Part shown: positions 37,183 to 46,695 of the stretch, piece by piece
Layout of the letters: each line of letters begins with the position of its first letter
Numbering within the stretch: the stretch's first letter is position 1
Assembly (NCBI RefSeq): GCF_028553745.1
Contig: NZ_CP067129.1
Coordinates: 2,710,501-2,774,500, forward strand
Direction of reading: 5' to 3'
From: Paracoccus seriniphilus
GTDB taxonomy: Bacteria > Pseudomonadota > Alphaproteobacteria > Rhodobacterales > Rhodobacteraceae
Length of the DNA stretch: 64,000 bases
Position numbers and translations under genes: made by a program
The notes under the pieces: model-generated
Seen by the model: only the letters and a program-made list of their open reading frames with translations
What the model was told of the DNA's origin: nothing
The model's database searches: none

Positions 37183-38307
37183 ATGGCCCAGACATTACGC
37201 CAAACCGGTTTACATGACCTGCATGTCGCCCAGGGAGCCCGCATGGTTCCCTTTGCCGGATGGGAGATGCCCGTCCAATATCCGATGGGGGTCATGGCCG
37301 AACATCTTCACACACGCGAAAAGGCCGGACTGTTCGATGTCAGCCATATGGGACAGGTGCTGGTGCATCCGCAAAGCGGCAATCTGGCCGATGCGGCGCT
37401 GGCGCTGGAAGGCGTGATCGCTGCCGACATCCTTTCTTTGCCCGAGGGACGCCAGCGCTATGGGCTGTTCACCAATGACGCGGGCGGCATTCTGGATGAC
37501 CTGATGTTTGCCAATCGCGGCGATCATTATCTGCTGGTGGTCAACGCAGCCTGTGCCGATCAGGATATCGCCATCCTGCAGGCAGTGCCGGGGGTCGAGA
37601 TCACAGCGGTCACTGATCGCGGCCTGCTGGCCCTGCAGGGCCCCTTGGCGGTTGAGGTTCTGTCCCGCCTTGTCCCCGAGGTCGCAGAGATGCGCTTCAT
37701 GGACAGCCGGGCCCTGACCTGGAATCATGCGGAACTGTGGATTTCTCGTTCTGGCTATACGGGCGAGGACGGGTTCGAGATTTCCATCCCCGATGCCCTG
37801 TTGGTCGAATTTGCCCAAGCCCTGCTGTCCTGTGCCGAAGTTGCACTGATCGGGCTGGGGGCGCGCGACAGCCTGCGGCTGGAGGCGGGGATGCCGCTTT
37901 ACGGGCATGACATGGACGCGACCGTATCGCCGGCCGCTGCGGGTCTGGGCTGGGCAGTTTCCAAGGCCCGCCGCACCGGTGGCAGCCGCGAAGGTGGATT
38001 TCCAGGCGCGAGCGTGGTTCTGCCGGAACTTGCGACAGGCGCCGAGACGGTCCGGCGCGGATTGCGCCCGCAAGGTCGCGCTCCGATCCGTGAAGGCGTC
38101 GAGATATTTGCCCTGCCCGAAGGTGGCACGCCGATTGGAAGCGTCAGTTCAGGTGGATTCGGGCCCTCGATCGGCGGACCGGTCGCGATGGCGCGCATTC
38201 CCGCCGAGATCGAGGAAGGCGCCACGCTTTACGCCGAGCTGCGCGGCAAGCGTCTGCCCGTCACTGTCACCCCACTGCCCTTCATCACCCCAAGCTACAA
38301 ACGCTGA
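37183..38307 (+). CDS. gcvT: Glycine cleavage system T-protein (aminomethyltransferase)
   Basis: Transfers the methylene unit from aminomethyl-lipoyl H-protein to tetrahydrofolate, releasing ammonia. 374 residues. The opening [24 protein letters not shown] segment, VSHMGQV, and [12 protein letters not shown] near residue 190 are conserved T-protein features, as is [17 protein letters not shown]. The ATG at 37183 follows GAGGAGG. It is first in gcvTHP, controlled by the tandem glycine riboswitch. Confidence 0.97.
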   Translation: MAQTLRQTGLHDLHVAQGARMVPFAGWEMPVQYPMGVMAEHLHTREKAGLFDVSHMGQVLVHPQSGNLADAALALEGVIAADILSLPEGRQRYGLFTNDAGGILDDLMFANRGDHYLLVVNAACADQDIAILQAVPGVEITAVTDRGLLALQGPLAVEVLSRLVPEVAEMRFMDSRALTWNHAELWISRSGYTGEDGFEISIPDALLVEFAQALLSCAEVALIGLGARDSLRLEAGMPLYGHDMDATVSPAAAGLGWAVSKARRTGGSREGGFPGASVVLPELATGAETVRRGLRPQGRAPIREGVEIFALPEGGTPIGSVSSGGFGPSIGGPVAMARIPAEIEEGATLYAELRGKRLPVTVTPLPFITPSYKR

Positions 38308-38318
38308 GGAGCCGACCC

Positions 38319-38678
38319 ATGCTGAAATATACCGCCGAACACGAATGGTTGCGCGCTGAAGGCGACGAGATCGTCGTCGGAATCACCAAACATGCCAGCG
38401 AACAGCTGGGTGATGTGGTGTTCATCGAATTGCCGGAAGAAGGCCGCGAGGTCGAAGCCAATGAAGAGATCGTGGTGATCGAATCGGTCAAGGCTGCCTC
38501 GGATATCACTGCACCGGTGGCTGGCGTCATCACCACCGTGAATGGCGATCTGGCCGACAATCCCGGCGATGTGAATGAAGACCCGATGAAGGCCTGGTTC
38601 TTTCGCATGAAGCCCGCCAGCATGGATGCGCTGGAGGAATTCATGGATGAAGCTGCCTATGCCGAGTTGATTGGCTGA
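38319..38678 (+). CDS. gcvH: Glycine cleavage system H-protein
   Basis: Lipoyl carrier protein of 119 residues. The lipoylated Lys lies in [11 protein letters not shown], the standard ESVKAAS motif. It begins [18 protein letters not shown] and ends [14 protein letters not shown], both standard. It shuttles the aminomethyl group between GcvP and GcvT. It lies 11 nt after gcvT, and a hairpin plus short conserved tail separate it from gcvP. Confidence 0.98.
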   Translation: MLKYTAEHEWLRAEGDEIVVGITKHASEQLGDVVFIELPEEGREVEANEEIVVIESVKAASDITAPVAGVITTVNGDLADNPGDVNEDPMKAWFFRMKPASMDALEEFMDEAAYAELIG

Positions 38679-38687
38679 GGCCGGATA

Positions 38688-38732
38688 CGGGGGCCGATGG
38701 CCCCCGGTTTGGGTATTTGGACAAAGAAGAAG
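38688..38732 (+). terminator. Hairpin with purine-rich tail between gcvH and gcvP
   Basis: CGGGGGCC-GAT-GGCCCCCG (38688-38706) is an 8-bp stem with a 3-nt loop. It is followed by TTTGGGTATTTGG and then ACAAAGAAGAAG (to 38732). The tail looks like one I recall next to many Rhodobacterales genes. It sits only 17 nt before the gcvP start, and so may modulate expression between the genes rather than stop transcription. Confidence 0.55.
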
Positions 38733-38748
38733 GGGCCGTTCCGCCCCG

Positions 38749-41598
38749 ATGGATACGCGCATGACCCGTTGGACGCCGAGCGACTATAACCCCGATGATT
38801 TCGCCAACCGTCGCCATATCGGCCCCTCGCCCGACGAGATGGCCGAGATGCTGAAGGCGGTCGGGGCGGATAGCCTTGATGCCCTGATCGAACAGACCAT
38901 TCCGGTGGAGATCCGGCAGGCTGACCGCCTGGACTGGCCCGCCCTGTCCGAAGCTGCCCTGTTGGCCCGGATGCAGGAGGTCGCCCGCAAGAACCGCGTG
39001 ATGACCAGCCTGATCGGGCAGGGCTATTACGGCACGGTGACCCCGCCGGCAATCCAGCGCAACATTCTGGAAAACCCGGCCTGGTACACGGCCTATACCC
39101 CTTATCAGCCCGAAATCGCGCAGGGCCGGCTGGAAGCATTGCTGAACTTTCAGACCATGGTTGCAGATCTGACAGGACTGCCGATTGCCAATGCCTCACT
39201 GCTGGATGAGGCGACAGCGGCCGCCGAGGCGATGGCCATGGCGCGCCGCCAGTCCAAGTCGAAGGCCGAGGCATTCTTCGTCGCCCATGACCTGCATCCG
39301 CAAACCATCAGCGTGATCGAGACACGGGCCGCGCCCTTGGGGATTCGCATTGTCAGCGGTTCGGTCGATGACCTGAACCCTGAAGAGGTCTTTGGCGCGA
39401 TCTTCCAGTATCCGGGCACCTATGGGCATATCCGTGACCTGACACCCGAGATCGAGGCCCTGCATGCGCAGAAGGCGCTGGCCATTGTCGCCACAGATCT
39501 GCTGGCGCTGTGCCTGCTGAAGGAGCCCGGGGCGATGGGGGCCGATATTGCGGTGGGTTCGGCACAGCGATTTGGCGTGCCCATGGGTTATGGAGGACCG
39601 CATGCAGCCTTCATGTCCTGCACCGATGGCCTGAAGCGCGCCATGCCGGGCCGGATTGTCGGCGTCAGTGTCGATTCCGCCGGCAACAAGGCCTATCGGC
39701 TGTCGTTGCAGACGCGCGAACAACATATTCGCCGCGAAAAGGCGACCAGCAATGTCTGCACGGCGCAGGCACTTCTGGCGGTGATGGCGTCTTTCTATGC
39801 CGTCTTCCACGGACCTGTGGGGCTGCGGGCGATCGCGCAGCGCGTGCATCTGAACGCGGTGACCGTGGCCAATGCACTGCGCGCCGCCGGAGCCGAGGTT
39901 GCGCCCGAAGCATTTTTTGACACGGTGACGGTGAAGGTCGGCGTCGGCCAGCGTGGCATTCTTGCGGCCGCGCGTCATCGCGGGTTGAACCTGCGCAGCG
40001 TCGGACGCGACCGTGTCGGAATCAGCGTTGACGAAACGACTGACGCCACCGTCATTTCGCGTCTTCTGGACGCCTTCGGAATCGAAGACGCGACCGGTCA
40101 GGCCGAGGCCCCCGCAATCCCCGAAGATTTGTTGCGCGACAGCGATTACCTGACCCATCCGGTCTTTCACATGAACCGCGCCGAATCCGAGATGATGCGC
40201 TATATGCGCCGTCTGTCGGATCGGGATCTGGCGCTGGATCGCGCAATGATCCCGCTGGGATCCTGCACCATGAAGCTGAACGCGGCCGCCGAGATGATGC
40301 CGATCACCTGGCCCGAATTCAGTGCCTTGCATCCTTTTGCTCCGGCAGATCAGGCTGCGGGCTATCACGAGGCGATCTCGGATCTGACCGAAAAGCTATG
40401 TCAGATCACGGGTTATGATGCCTTTTCCATGCAGCCCAACAGCGGCGCACAGGGCGAATATGCCGGGCTGCTGACGATCAAGGCCTATCACCGCGCCAAG
40501 GGCGACGATCAGCGCGACATCTGCCTGATCCCGGTTTCGGCCCATGGCACCAACCCGGCTAGCGCGCAAATGTGCGGCATGAAGGTCGTGGTCGTGAAAT
40601 CGGCGCCCAATGGCGATATCGATCTGGAAGATTTCGCGGACAAGGCTGCTGCTGCGGGCGATCGATTGGCGGCGGTGATGATCACCTATCCAAGCACCCA
40701 TGGCGTATTCGAGGATACCGTGCGCCGGGTCTGTCAGATCACTCATGAGCATGGCGGGCAGGTCTATATCGACGGTGCCAATATGAACGCGCTGGTCGGT
40801 CTGGTTAAGCCCGGAGAGATCGGCGGCGATGTCAGTCACCTGAACCTGCACAAGACATTTGCCATTCCCCATGGCGGTGGTGGACCGGGCATGGGGCCGA
40901 TCGGGGTGAAATCCCATCTGGCGCCCTTCCTGCCAGGCGATCCCCGCGGCGGCGAAGGCGCGGTCAGCGCCGCCCCCTATGGCAGCGCGTCGATCCTGCT
41001 GATCTCATGGGCCTATTGCCTGATGATGGGGGGCGATGGGCTGACGCAGGCGACCCGTGTGGCGATCCTGAATGCGAATTACATCGCCAGCCGATTGTCG
41101 GGTGCCTATCCGATCCTGTTCATGGGCAACCGCGGACGCGTGGCACATGAATGCATCATCGACACCCGCCCCTTCGCGGAACATGGGGTCACTGTGGATG
41201 ACATCGCCAAGCGGCTGGTCGACAACGGCTTCCACGCGCCGACCATGAGCTGGCCGGTTGCCGGAACACTGATGGTCGAACCGACTGAATCGGAAACCAA
41301 GGCCGAGATTGATCGCTTCGTGAGCGCACTTCTGGCGATTCGCGAAGAAATCACCGATATCGCCGAAGGGCGTATCGCGGTCGAAGAAAGCCCGCTGCGC
41401 CGCGCCCCCCATACGGTCGAGGATCTGGTCGCGAAATGGGACCGGCCCTATTCACGCGAGCAAGGCTGTTTTCCGGCAGGCGCGTTCCGGGTGGATAAAT
41501 ACTGGCCGCCCGTTGGGCGCGTCGATAATGCTTATGGCGACAGGAACCTGATCTGCACCTGCCCGCCTCTGGAAAGCTATTCCGACGCGGCAGAGTAG
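38749..41598 (+). CDS. gcvP: Glycine dehydrogenase (decarboxylating), P-protein
   Basis: PLP-dependent decarboxylase of the glycine cleavage system. Single-chain form of 949 residues (not split as GcvPA/PB). The N-terminal region has [18 protein letters not shown]; the PLP-Lys motif is [19 protein letters not shown] near residue 700. [12 protein letters not shown] and CTMKLNAA are also typical. Start is ATG at 38749 (MDTRMTRW) or the ATG at 38761 ([10 protein letters not shown]); the frame upstream to 38671 only overlaps gcvH. gcvT and gcvH come before it; the L-protein gene is elsewhere. Confidence 0.97.
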   Translation: MDTRMTRWTPSDYNPDDFANRRHIGPSPDEMAEMLKAVGADSLDALIEQTIPVEIRQADRLDWPALSEAALLARMQEVARKNRVMTSLIGQGYYGTVTPPAIQRNILENPAWYTAYTPYQPEIAQGRLEALLNFQTMVADLTGLPIANASLLDEATAAAEAMAMARRQSKSKAEAFFVAHDLHPQTISVIETRAAPLGIRIVSGSVDDLNPEEVFGAIFQYPGTYGHIRDLTPEIEALHAQKALAIVATDLLALCLLKEPGAMGADIAVGSAQRFGVPMGYGGPHAAFMSCTDGLKRAMPGRIVGVSVDSAGNKAYRLSLQTREQHIRREKATSNVCTAQALLAVMASFYAVFHGPVGLRAIAQRVHLNAVTVANALRAAGAEVAPEAFFDTVTVKVGVGQRGILAAARHRGLNLRSVGRDRVGISVDETTDATVISRLLDAFGIEDATGQAEAPAIPEDLLRDSDYLTHPVFHMNRAESEMMRYMRRLSDRDLALDRAMIPLGSCTMKLNAAAEMMPITWPEFSALHPFAPADQAAGYHEAISDLTEKLCQITGYDAFSMQPNSGAQGEYAGLLTIKAYHRAKGDDQRDICLIPVSAHGTNPASAQMCGMKVVVVKSAPNGDIDLEDFADKAAAAGDRLAAVMITYPSTHGVFEDTVRRVCQITHEHGGQVYIDGANMNALVGLVKPGEIGGDVSHLNLHKTFAIPHGGGGPGMGPIGVKSHLAPFLPGDPRGGEGAVSAAPYGSASILLISWAYCLMMGGDGLTQATRVAILNANYIASRLSGAYPILFMGNRGRVAHECIIDTRPFAEHGVTVDDIAKRLVDNGFHAPTMSWPVAGTLMVEPTESETKAEIDRFVSALLAIREEITDIAEGRIAVEESPLRRAPHTVEDLVAKWDRPYSREQGCFPAGAFRVDKYWPPVGRVDNAYGDRNLICTCPPLESYSDAAE

Positions 41599-41619
41599 AT
41601 CACAACGCAAAGAGGCAAG

Positions 41620-42057
41620 ATGTCCTTCAGAAAACTGATCTGCCTTTCATGCGGTCAGGCGAACCGCGTCGATGAAGACCGGCTGACCGCCGACCCCAAA
41701 TGCGGGGTCTGCGGGGCCGGGCTGCTGACGGCGAAACCACAATCGATAGACGTTGCGATCCTGGCCAAGGCGGCAGGCTTTGACCAGGTGCCGCTGCTGG
41801 TGGATTTCTGGGCGCCATGGTGTGGTCCCTGCCGTGTCATGGCCCCCGAATTCCAGAAGGCCGCGGCGGCGCTGAAGGGCCGCGTCAGGCTGGCCAAGCT
41901 GGACACGCAGGCGAATCCTTCGGCCACCGGACGATGGAATATCCGTGGCATCCCCACCTTGGTGCTGTTTCAGAACCAGCGCGAGATCGGCCGGCTGGCG
42001 GGCGCGCGCAAATCAGCCGAGGTGATCCGCTTTGCGCAGCAGGCACGGAAGAGCTAG
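41620..42057 (+). CDS. trxC: Thioredoxin 2
   Basis: A 145-residue zinc-binding thioredoxin. The N-terminal zinc finger has CxxC pairs at C8/C11 and C28/C31. The thioredoxin domain carries WCGPC (67-71) and the cis-Pro region GIPTLVLF. TrxC is a stress-associated reductant that works with thioredoxin reductase. Its TAG stop overlaps that of the convergent GT61 gene: the four bases CTAG contain both stops. Confidence 0.95.
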   Translation: MSFRKLICLSCGQANRVDEDRLTADPKCGVCGAGLLTAKPQSIDVAILAKAAGFDQVPLLVDFWAPWCGPCRVMAPEFQKAAAALKGRVRLAKLDTQANPSATGRWNIRGIPTLVLFQNQREIGRLAGARKSAEVIRFAQQARKS

Positions 42058-43106
42058 TCGAACAGGTCCAGCGTCGCGAACAATTCGTCGCGATCAAGGT
42101 AAAATTCGCTGTCGCTGCCCTCGGCGACAATCAGGCCGAAACGTTGCCCCAGCCGGTCGCTTTGCTGCTTGAGCGTGGCGGCAACGCGCTCGGGCGGCTG
42201 GATCGGCAGGACCGCCGCGCCTTCGGGTGCAACCGTGATGCCATGGACCAGATGGCTGCCCTCGACCCCGACAATGGCGCGGGCAGCACCACAAGCCTCG
42301 ATCAGTTCATCGACCGTGGCCTCCAGCGGGTCCATGATCAGAAAGCCACGCTCGCGCGCCAGGCTCTCGGCCAGTTCACGTTCATTGACCAACAGGCGCT
42401 GATCCCCGGCATGGCCGCGCAGCAAGAACACGCCCGGCACCGCCCGCGGGCTGCGCCCGGCCAACAGCTTCTCTCGCAAGGCCACCGCACGCGCCGCCTT
42501 TCCACCGTTGTTGGCCAGATCATCGAACAAGGTCAGATCAGAGAAATGAGCGTCGCCTTCCAGCACCCGTGGCGACATCCCGGCAAGTTCCTCGTAGCGG
42601 GCCTGATGGCTGCCGGAGCGCGCGGTGGGCATGGTGGTAACCGGCTGCCCGAAGGTCGCTGCCAGATCATAGGTGACACAGGCGTCCATCAGCCAACTTC
42701 CGAACCAACGATTCGTGGTCCAGCTTTCATAAAGCGTCGCGCTGAGTTCCAACCGTGGACGGCGCGCCAGTGACAGGGGGCGGCGCTTCTGGCGCAGATG
42801 ATGTTCACCGCCCTTGTGATAGAGCACACCATCGATCAGATCGACGCCCTGAAAACGCCAGGCGCGCGTCGGGCCTTCATGGGTCAGCCCTTCGCGGGTC
42901 AGCGCCTCGATCGTGTCCGGCAAGGGCGCAAAAACCGAAGCCCGGATCCGCTCGACCTGTCCCGGCAATGCCAGGGACGGGCGATATTGCAGGGTCTGGG
43001 CGGGGTGAACCTCCCAGCTTTCCTCGGCACCTTCGAAGAAATCGGGCTGCGGCAGCCGGACAAGACGGCGAAACCGGGCGTTGAAGGGTCTGAACAGGTC
43101 TTTCAT
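42054..43106 (-). CDS. Glycosyltransferase family 61 protein
   Basis: A 350-residue protein matching the GT61 (DUF563) family. Characteristic C-terminal elements are VFLLRGH, then ERELAESLARERGFLI, DPLEATVDELIEACGAARAIVGVEGSHLVHGI-type segment with the conserved ligand residues, and the ending PERVAATL. The ATG at 43106 has GGAG upstream; a TTG at 43118 extends the frame by 4 residues. In bacteria such enzymes add sugars to surface glycans; substrate not known. Stands alone between trxC (convergent) and a monooxygenase (divergent). Confidence 0.82.
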   Translation of the reverse strand: MKDLFRPFNARFRRLVRLPQPDFFEGAEESWEVHPAQTLQYRPSLALPGQVERIRASVFAPLPDTIEALTREGLTHEGPTRAWRFQGVDLIDGVLYHKGGEHHLRQKRRPLSLARRPRLELSATLYESWTTNRWFGSWLMDACVTYDLAATFGQPVTTMPTARSGSHQARYEELAGMSPRVLEGDAHFSDLTLFDDLANNGGKAARAVALREKLLAGRSPRAVPGVFLLRGHAGDQRLLVNERELAESLARERGFLIMDPLEATVDELIEACGAARAIVGVEGSHLVHGITVAPEGAAVLPIQPPERVAATLKQQSDRLGQRFGLIVAEGSDSEFYLDRDELFATLDLFD

Positions 43107-43278
43107 GAGGCTCCGCAAGGCTGTTGAAACGGGGGGCTGGTGTTGCCCAAGCTTTCAGCCATTCCGACCGAGGCGCAATTGCAATTCATGCAAAATGCAG
43201 TCGATTTCGGTTGCGATACCGGCAGCGTGACGAAACAGTTGCCCGGTGTTCGTGTTTTTCCCAGAGACAGGGGGCCAC

Positions 43279-43596
43279 ATGTTGGTTCAGATCGTCAGTA
43301 TTCAGGTCGTGCCAGGCCACCGAGAGGCCTTTGTCGAAGCCTTTCGGATCAACTGGGAGGGCACGCGGAACGAGCCGGGAAACCTGCGCTTTGACCTGCT
43401 GGTCGATCCCGAAGATGAAAACAGCTTCACCGTCTACGAGGTCTTTACAGGACCAGATGCGCTGAAACTGCACGGCCAGACGGAACACTATCGGCGCTGT
43501 ATCGAATTGATCACCCCGATCACGACCGGTCAGCGCAGCAAGCGCTATTTCCAGCCGGTGCTGATCGAGGACACCGCTCCGGCAGGCCGACCCTGA
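43279..43596 (+). CDS. Antibiotic biosynthesis monooxygenase (ABM) family protein
   Basis: A 105-residue ferredoxin-like alpha/beta protein. Typical ABM segments are IQVVPGHREAFVEAF at the N-terminus, PGNLRFDLLVDPEDENSFTVYE in the middle and a His-rich HGQTEHYRRC in the C-terminal half. Such small dimeric proteins include putative quinol monooxygenases and the LsrG-like enzymes; the substrate is unknown. The ATG at 43279 follows AGGGGG. It is divergent from the GT61 gene and convergent with argC. Confidence 0.82.
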   Translation: MLVQIVSIQVVPGHREAFVEAFRINWEGTRNEPGNLRFDLLVDPEDENSFTVYEVFTGPDALKLHGQTEHYRRCIELITPITTGQRSKRYFQPVLIEDTAPAGRP

Positions 43597-43602
43597 CGGC
43601 AA

Positions 43603-43625
43603 GGCCGGTGCCGAAGACACCGGCC
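43603..43625. terminator. Bidirectional hairpin between the ABM gene and argC
   Basis: GGCCGGTG and CACCGGCC form a perfect 8-bp stem with a 7-nt loop between two convergent genes. No U-run is present on either side. Confidence 0.65.
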
Positions 43626-43635
43626 CGACATGGGG

Positions 43636-44553
43636 TCAAAGCCCTTGGGCCTCATCCAGATCCAGCATGATGTTCAGGTTCTGAACCGCTGCGCCCGAGG
43701 CCCCCTTGCCCAGGTTGTCCAGGACTGCAAAGACCGTGCCGCAGCCATTGTCATCGCTGCCACAGACGCCGATCTGCATCTGGTTGGTGCCATTCAGCGC
43801 CGTGGGCACGATCCGCGAACCGACCTGGTCCATGGCGATCATCTGCACGAATTGCTGTCCCGCGTAGTGATCTGCCAATGCGTCGAACAGGGCCTTCAGA
43901 CTGCGCTCATCATCCAGATGCAGGGGAATCTGCACCACCATTCCCTGCGCAAAGCTGCCGACCGAGGGGGAAAACACCGGCTGGGTCGTCAGACCGGCAT
44001 AGGTCATGATCTCGGGAATATGCTTGTGCGCCTGATTCAGCCCATAGAAGAAATGCGCGGGGGCAGAGCCATCCTCGTATTCGGCGATCAGCGCCTTGCC
44101 TCCGCCCGTATAGCCGCTGACGGCGTTGATCGAGATCAGTTCGTCATCATCGACCAGACCGGCTTCGATCAGCGGTGCCAGCAATGCAATGGCCCCGGTC
44201 GCATAGCAGCCCGGATTGCTGACCAGTTGCGCTTCGGAGATATGATCGCGCATGTCTGCCGACAATTCGGGGAAACCATAGACCCAATCGTCATCGACCC
44301 GATGCGCCGTCGAGGCATCGATCAGCCGGACATCCAGATCCTGCGTCAGCTCGGCTGCTTCAATGGCGGCGGCATCGGGAAGGCAGAGGATGGCGACATC
44401 GGCCTGCGAAAACGCCTCGCGCCGGGCATCGGAATCCTTGCGCCGTTCGGGGGCGATCTGAATCAGCTTGATATCTTCGCGCGGCGCAAGGCGCTCACGG
44501 ATCTGCAGACCTGTGGTACCGGCTTCGCCGTCGATGAAGATATTATACGCCAT
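43636..44553 (-). CDS. argC: N-acetyl-gamma-glutamyl-phosphate reductase (type 2)
   Basis: Third step of arginine biosynthesis: NADPH-dependent reduction of N-acetylglutamyl phosphate. The 305-residue length and the opening [22 protein letters not shown] indicate the shorter type 2 ArgC. The active-site Cys is in [20 protein letters not shown]. There is no other arginine gene nearby. It is transcribed alone, separated by 69 nt from the DUF779 gene. Confidence 0.95.
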   Translation of the reverse strand: MAYNIFIDGEAGTTGLQIRERLAPREDIKLIQIAPERRKDSDARREAFSQADVAILCLPDAAAIEAAELTQDLDVRLIDASTAHRVDDDWVYGFPELSADMRDHISEAQLVSNPGCYATGAIALLAPLIEAGLVDDDELISINAVSGYTGGGKALIAEYEDGSAPAHFFYGLNQAHKHIPEIMTYAGLTTQPVFSPSVGSFAQGMVVQIPLHLDDERSLKALFDALADHYAGQQFVQMIAMDQVGSRIVPTALNGTNQMQIGVCGSDDNGCGTVFAVLDNLGKGASGAAVQNLNIMLDLDEAQGL

Positions 44554-44622
44554 GATCGGGCCTCCAATGGAACGCCCTGCTTATAGGTCAATCATGGTGC
44601 CAAAACAATCTGGCCCGAAGGC

Positions 44623-44952
44623 TCAGATCGAACAGATTTCCGAGCGGGTCAGGAATCGCTTTTCGCGCCCGTTGTCCAGGCTGAACATCCCGCCGCGACC
44701 ATCGACAACATCAATGATCAGGTCGGTATGTTTCCAGGTCTCGTACTGGCTGGCGGAAATATAGAAGGGCATGCCGCCGATCTCGCCAATCTTGACATCG
44801 CGATCGCTGACCTTGAAGTCGTCCTGCGGATAGCACATCGGGCTGGAGCCATCGCAACAGCCGCCCGACTGGTGAAACAGCACCGGACCATGATCCGCGA
44901 CAATTTCCGCAATCAGCTTCAGCGCGCCCTCGGTGGCGGTGACAGTGCTCAT
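44623..44952 (-). CDS. DUF779 domain protein
   Basis: A small soluble protein of 109 residues with the DUF779 pattern: FHQSGGCCDGSSPMCYP, then a small beta-rich part with GGMPFYI, ending LTRSEICSI. The CC...C cluster could bind a metal or be redox active. The ATG at 44952 (MSTVTATEGALKLIAE) is the family start. It lies 79 nt after the aldehyde dehydrogenase gene in the same direction; DUF779 genes are often next to acetaldehyde/alcohol dehydrogenase genes, so a linked role is inferred. Function unknown. Confidence 0.85.
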   Translation of the reverse strand: MSTVTATEGALKLIAEIVADHGPVLFHQSGGCCDGSSPMCYPQDDFKVSDRDVKIGEIGGMPFYISASQYETWKHTDLIIDVVDGRGGMFSLDNGREKRFLTRSEICSI

Positions 44953-45031
44953 GGTATCGACCTTTCTTGCCGTTGCTGCGAAATCGCGCATGGCGCGGCC
45001 CGCAGGGGGCCGCGCCGCTGGCATGTGCCGA

Positions 45032-46558
45032 TCAGAAGAAGCCCAGTTTCTTGGGGCTATAGCTGACCAGCATGTTCTTGGTCTGCTGGTAGTGGTCCAG
45101 CATCATCCGGTGGTTTTCGCGCCCGATGCCCGACTGCTTGTAGCCACCAAAGGCCGCATGGGCCGGATAGGCGTGATAGCAGTTGGTCCAGACCCGACCG
45201 GCCTTGATGGCGCGGCCAAAGCGATAGCAGGTGTTGGCCTCGCGCGACCAGACACCGGCACCCAGACCATAAAGCGTGTCATTGGCCAGAGAGAGCGCCT
45301 CGTCCTGATCCTTGAAGGTGGTCACGGACACGACCGGGCCAAAGATTTCCTCCTGGAAGACCCGCATCTTGTTGTGGCCCTTGAGGATGGTCGGCTCGAT
45401 GTAATAGCCGCCGGACAGATCGCCGCCCAGATCAGGCGCCTTGCCGCCCGTCAGCACCTCGGCACCTTCCTTGCGGCCGATGTCGAAATAGCTGAGGATC
45501 TTTTCCTTCTGTTCGCTGCTGGCCTGCGCGCCGATCATCGTGGCACTGTCGCGCGGATCGCCCTGCACGATATCCTTCACCCGCTGCAAGGCGCGTTCCA
45601 TGAAACGATCATAGATCGATTCCGCGATCAATGCGCGCGAGGGGCAGGTGCAGACCTCGCCCTGATTCAGCGCGAACATCACGAAGCCTTCGATGGCCTT
45701 GTCGAAATAGTCGTCATCCTCGCGCGCGACATCCTCAAAGAAGATGTTGGGCGATTTGCCACCCAGTTCCAGCGTGACCGGAATCAGGTTTTCCGATGCA
45801 TATTGCATGATCAGGCGGCCGGTGGTGGTTTCACCGGTAAAGGCGATCTTGGAAATGCGCGGGTTGCTGGCCAGCGGCTTGCCAGCCTCAAGCCCGAAGC
45901 CATTGACGACATTCAACACGCCCGCGGGCAGCAGATCCCCGATCAGATCCATCAGCACCATGATGCTTGCAGGGGTCTGTTCAGCGGGTTTCAGAACCAC
46001 GCAGTTGCCGGCGGCCAGAGCGGGTGCCAGCTTCCAGGTCGCCATCAGCAACGGGAAGTTCCAGGGAATGATCTGCCCCACGACACCCAGAGGTTCATGG
46101 AAGTGATAGGCGACCGTGTCGTGATCGATCTCGGAGATGCCACCTTCCTGCGCGCGCAGAACACCGGCAAAATAGCGGAAATGATCAATGGCCAGAGGCA
46201 GGTCGGCGGCCATGGTTTCGCGGATCGGCTTGCCATTGTCCCAGGTTTCCGCCGTCGCAAGCAGTTCGATGTTCTGCTCGATCCGGTCGGCAATCCGCAT
46301 CAGCACATTCGAACGTTCCGCCGCCGAGGCCTGCCCCCATTGATCCTTGGCCGCATGGGCGGCATCCAGCGCAGCTTCGATATCTTCAGCATTCGAGCGC
46401 GCGATTTCGCCGATGGCACCGCCGGTGATCGGCGTCGTGTTGACGAAATACTTGCCCGATTTCGGCGGCATCCATTGCCCGCCGATGAAGTTGTCATACC
46501 TGCTGGCAAAGGGCATGACGCCCACGCCCTTGAATTCATGTGTCTGATCGTTCGGCAT
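45032..46558 (-). CDS. NAD+-dependent aldehyde dehydrogenase (acetaldehyde/ExaC/AldB type)
   Basis: Oxidises an aliphatic aldehyde to the acid with NAD+. The 508-residue protein has the catalytic Cys in [18 protein letters not shown], the general-base Glu in [15 protein letters not shown], and the NAD-binding stretch IPWNFPLLM and FTGETTTGR. The C-terminal [16 protein letters not shown] element is that of acetaldehyde dehydrogenase II proteins. The ATG at 46558 follows GAGGAGG. A palindromic operator lies at 46670-46689, and an AcoR-like regulator gene lies upstream. It could act after a PQQ alcohol dehydrogenase. Confidence 0.93.
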   Translation of the reverse strand: MPNDQTHEFKGVGVMPFASRYDNFIGGQWMPPKSGKYFVNTTPITGGAIGEIARSNAEDIEAALDAAHAAKDQWGQASAAERSNVLMRIADRIEQNIELLATAETWDNGKPIRETMAADLPLAIDHFRYFAGVLRAQEGGISEIDHDTVAYHFHEPLGVVGQIIPWNFPLLMATWKLAPALAAGNCVVLKPAEQTPASIMVLMDLIGDLLPAGVLNVVNGFGLEAGKPLASNPRISKIAFTGETTTGRLIMQYASENLIPVTLELGGKSPNIFFEDVAREDDDYFDKAIEGFVMFALNQGEVCTCPSRALIAESIYDRFMERALQRVKDIVQGDPRDSATMIGAQASSEQKEKILSYFDIGRKEGAEVLTGGKAPDLGGDLSGGYYIEPTILKGHNKMRVFQEEIFGPVVSVTTFKDQDEALSLANDTLYGLGAGVWSREANTCYRFGRAIKAGRVWTNCYHAYPAHAAFGGYKQSGIGRENHRMMLDHYQQTKNMLVSYSPKKLGFF

Positions 46559-46669
46559 TGGTTTTCCTCCTCTGACATCGCCCGAAATCTCCCGGTTTCG
46601 GGTGCTGTGTCACAGCTTGTCGCAACAAGGTTGCAAATCAATGGGTCGTTCCCCGCCCCACCTGTCTTG

Positions 46670-46689
46670 CTGTCTCAGGGATGAGACAG
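46670..46689. promoter_or_regulatory. Palindromic operator upstream of the aldehyde dehydrogenase gene
   Basis: CTGTCTCA and TGAGACAG face each other across GGGA: perfect 8-bp arms. It lies 112-131 nt upstream of the aldehyde dehydrogenase start, directly after the regulator stop. Such TGTCTCA/TGAGACA palindromes are expected for Fis-type HTH dimers like AcoR. The neighbouring regulator gene is the likely binder. Confidence 0.7.
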
Positions 46690-46695
46690 TTCAAT

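Noticed and set aside
46559..46695. Sigma-54 promoter for the aldehyde dehydrogenase
   Set aside because: No TGGCAC-N5-TTGC element is visible on the correct strand, and the adjacent regulator lacks the AAA+ domain.
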